A DNA stretch of 64,000 bases from Pipra filicauda (lineage: Eukaryota > Chordata > Aves > Passeriformes > Pipridae): the NCBI RefSeq assembly GCF_003945595.2, contig NW_024104345.1:1-64000 (forward strand), written 5' to 3'. The translations under genes and the position numbers were made by a program. The notes below the pieces were generated by a model. It had not been told where the DNA came from. It saw nothing but the letters and a program-made list of their open reading frames with translations, and did no database searches. This document shows positions 63,953-64,000 of the stretch, piece by piece (the first letter of the stretch is position 1; every line of letters starts with the position of its first letter).

Positions 63953-64000
63953 CTTAAGAAAAGGAAAAGTGTTTATTTGAGTATAAGCAGATGTGTGTGC

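Overview
The window looks like a stretch of a bird chromosome, or at least a sauropsid one. The evidence is vertebrate GT-AG split exons spread over tens of kilobases, AT-rich introns, and interspersed repeats that are recognisably CR1 LINE pieces; I saw no Alu, B1/B2 or L1 sequence. There are no operons, CRISPR arrays, phages or bacterial-type genes.

One gene is firmly supported. The minus strand from 63,952 down to 39,499 carries the last seven coding exons of MRPL3, the mitochondrial large-subunit ribosomal protein uL3m. All seven have GT-AG splice sites and compatible phases. Together they encode 224 residues ending in a stop, matching the C-terminal two thirds of the roughly 348-residue vertebrate protein. 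The N-terminal exons and promoter lie beyond position 64,000. A 3' UTR of about 0.5 kb with an AATAAA signal follows the stop, near 39,035.

The left 39 kb (1-39,000) holds no coding gene I can defend. It contains a 279-bp pure purine/pyrimidine microsatellite (829-1107), a fragment of the CR1 reverse-transcriptase region (about 2,530-2,775), several CR1 3' ends or internal fragments (about 9,700-10,060, 16,322-16,474, 20,070-20,247, 35,496-35,550, 36,060-36,300), small microsatellites, and a few promoter-like or palindromic spots. The MRPL3 introns carry a 0.5-kb antisense CR1 copy (54,221-54,740), a sense CR1 3' end (55,609-55,727) and a GC-richer, hairpin-rich island near 45.5 kb.

Almost all computed open reading frames here are chance frames; the longest (165 codons) is about what random sequence of this size and composition would give. 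I found no convincing undescribed system. The most useful leads are the long purine tract, the hairpin-rich intronic island, the G-run/TATA pair at 25.9 kb, and one unassigned minus-strand frame at 33.4-33.6 kb with a good splice-acceptor sequence.
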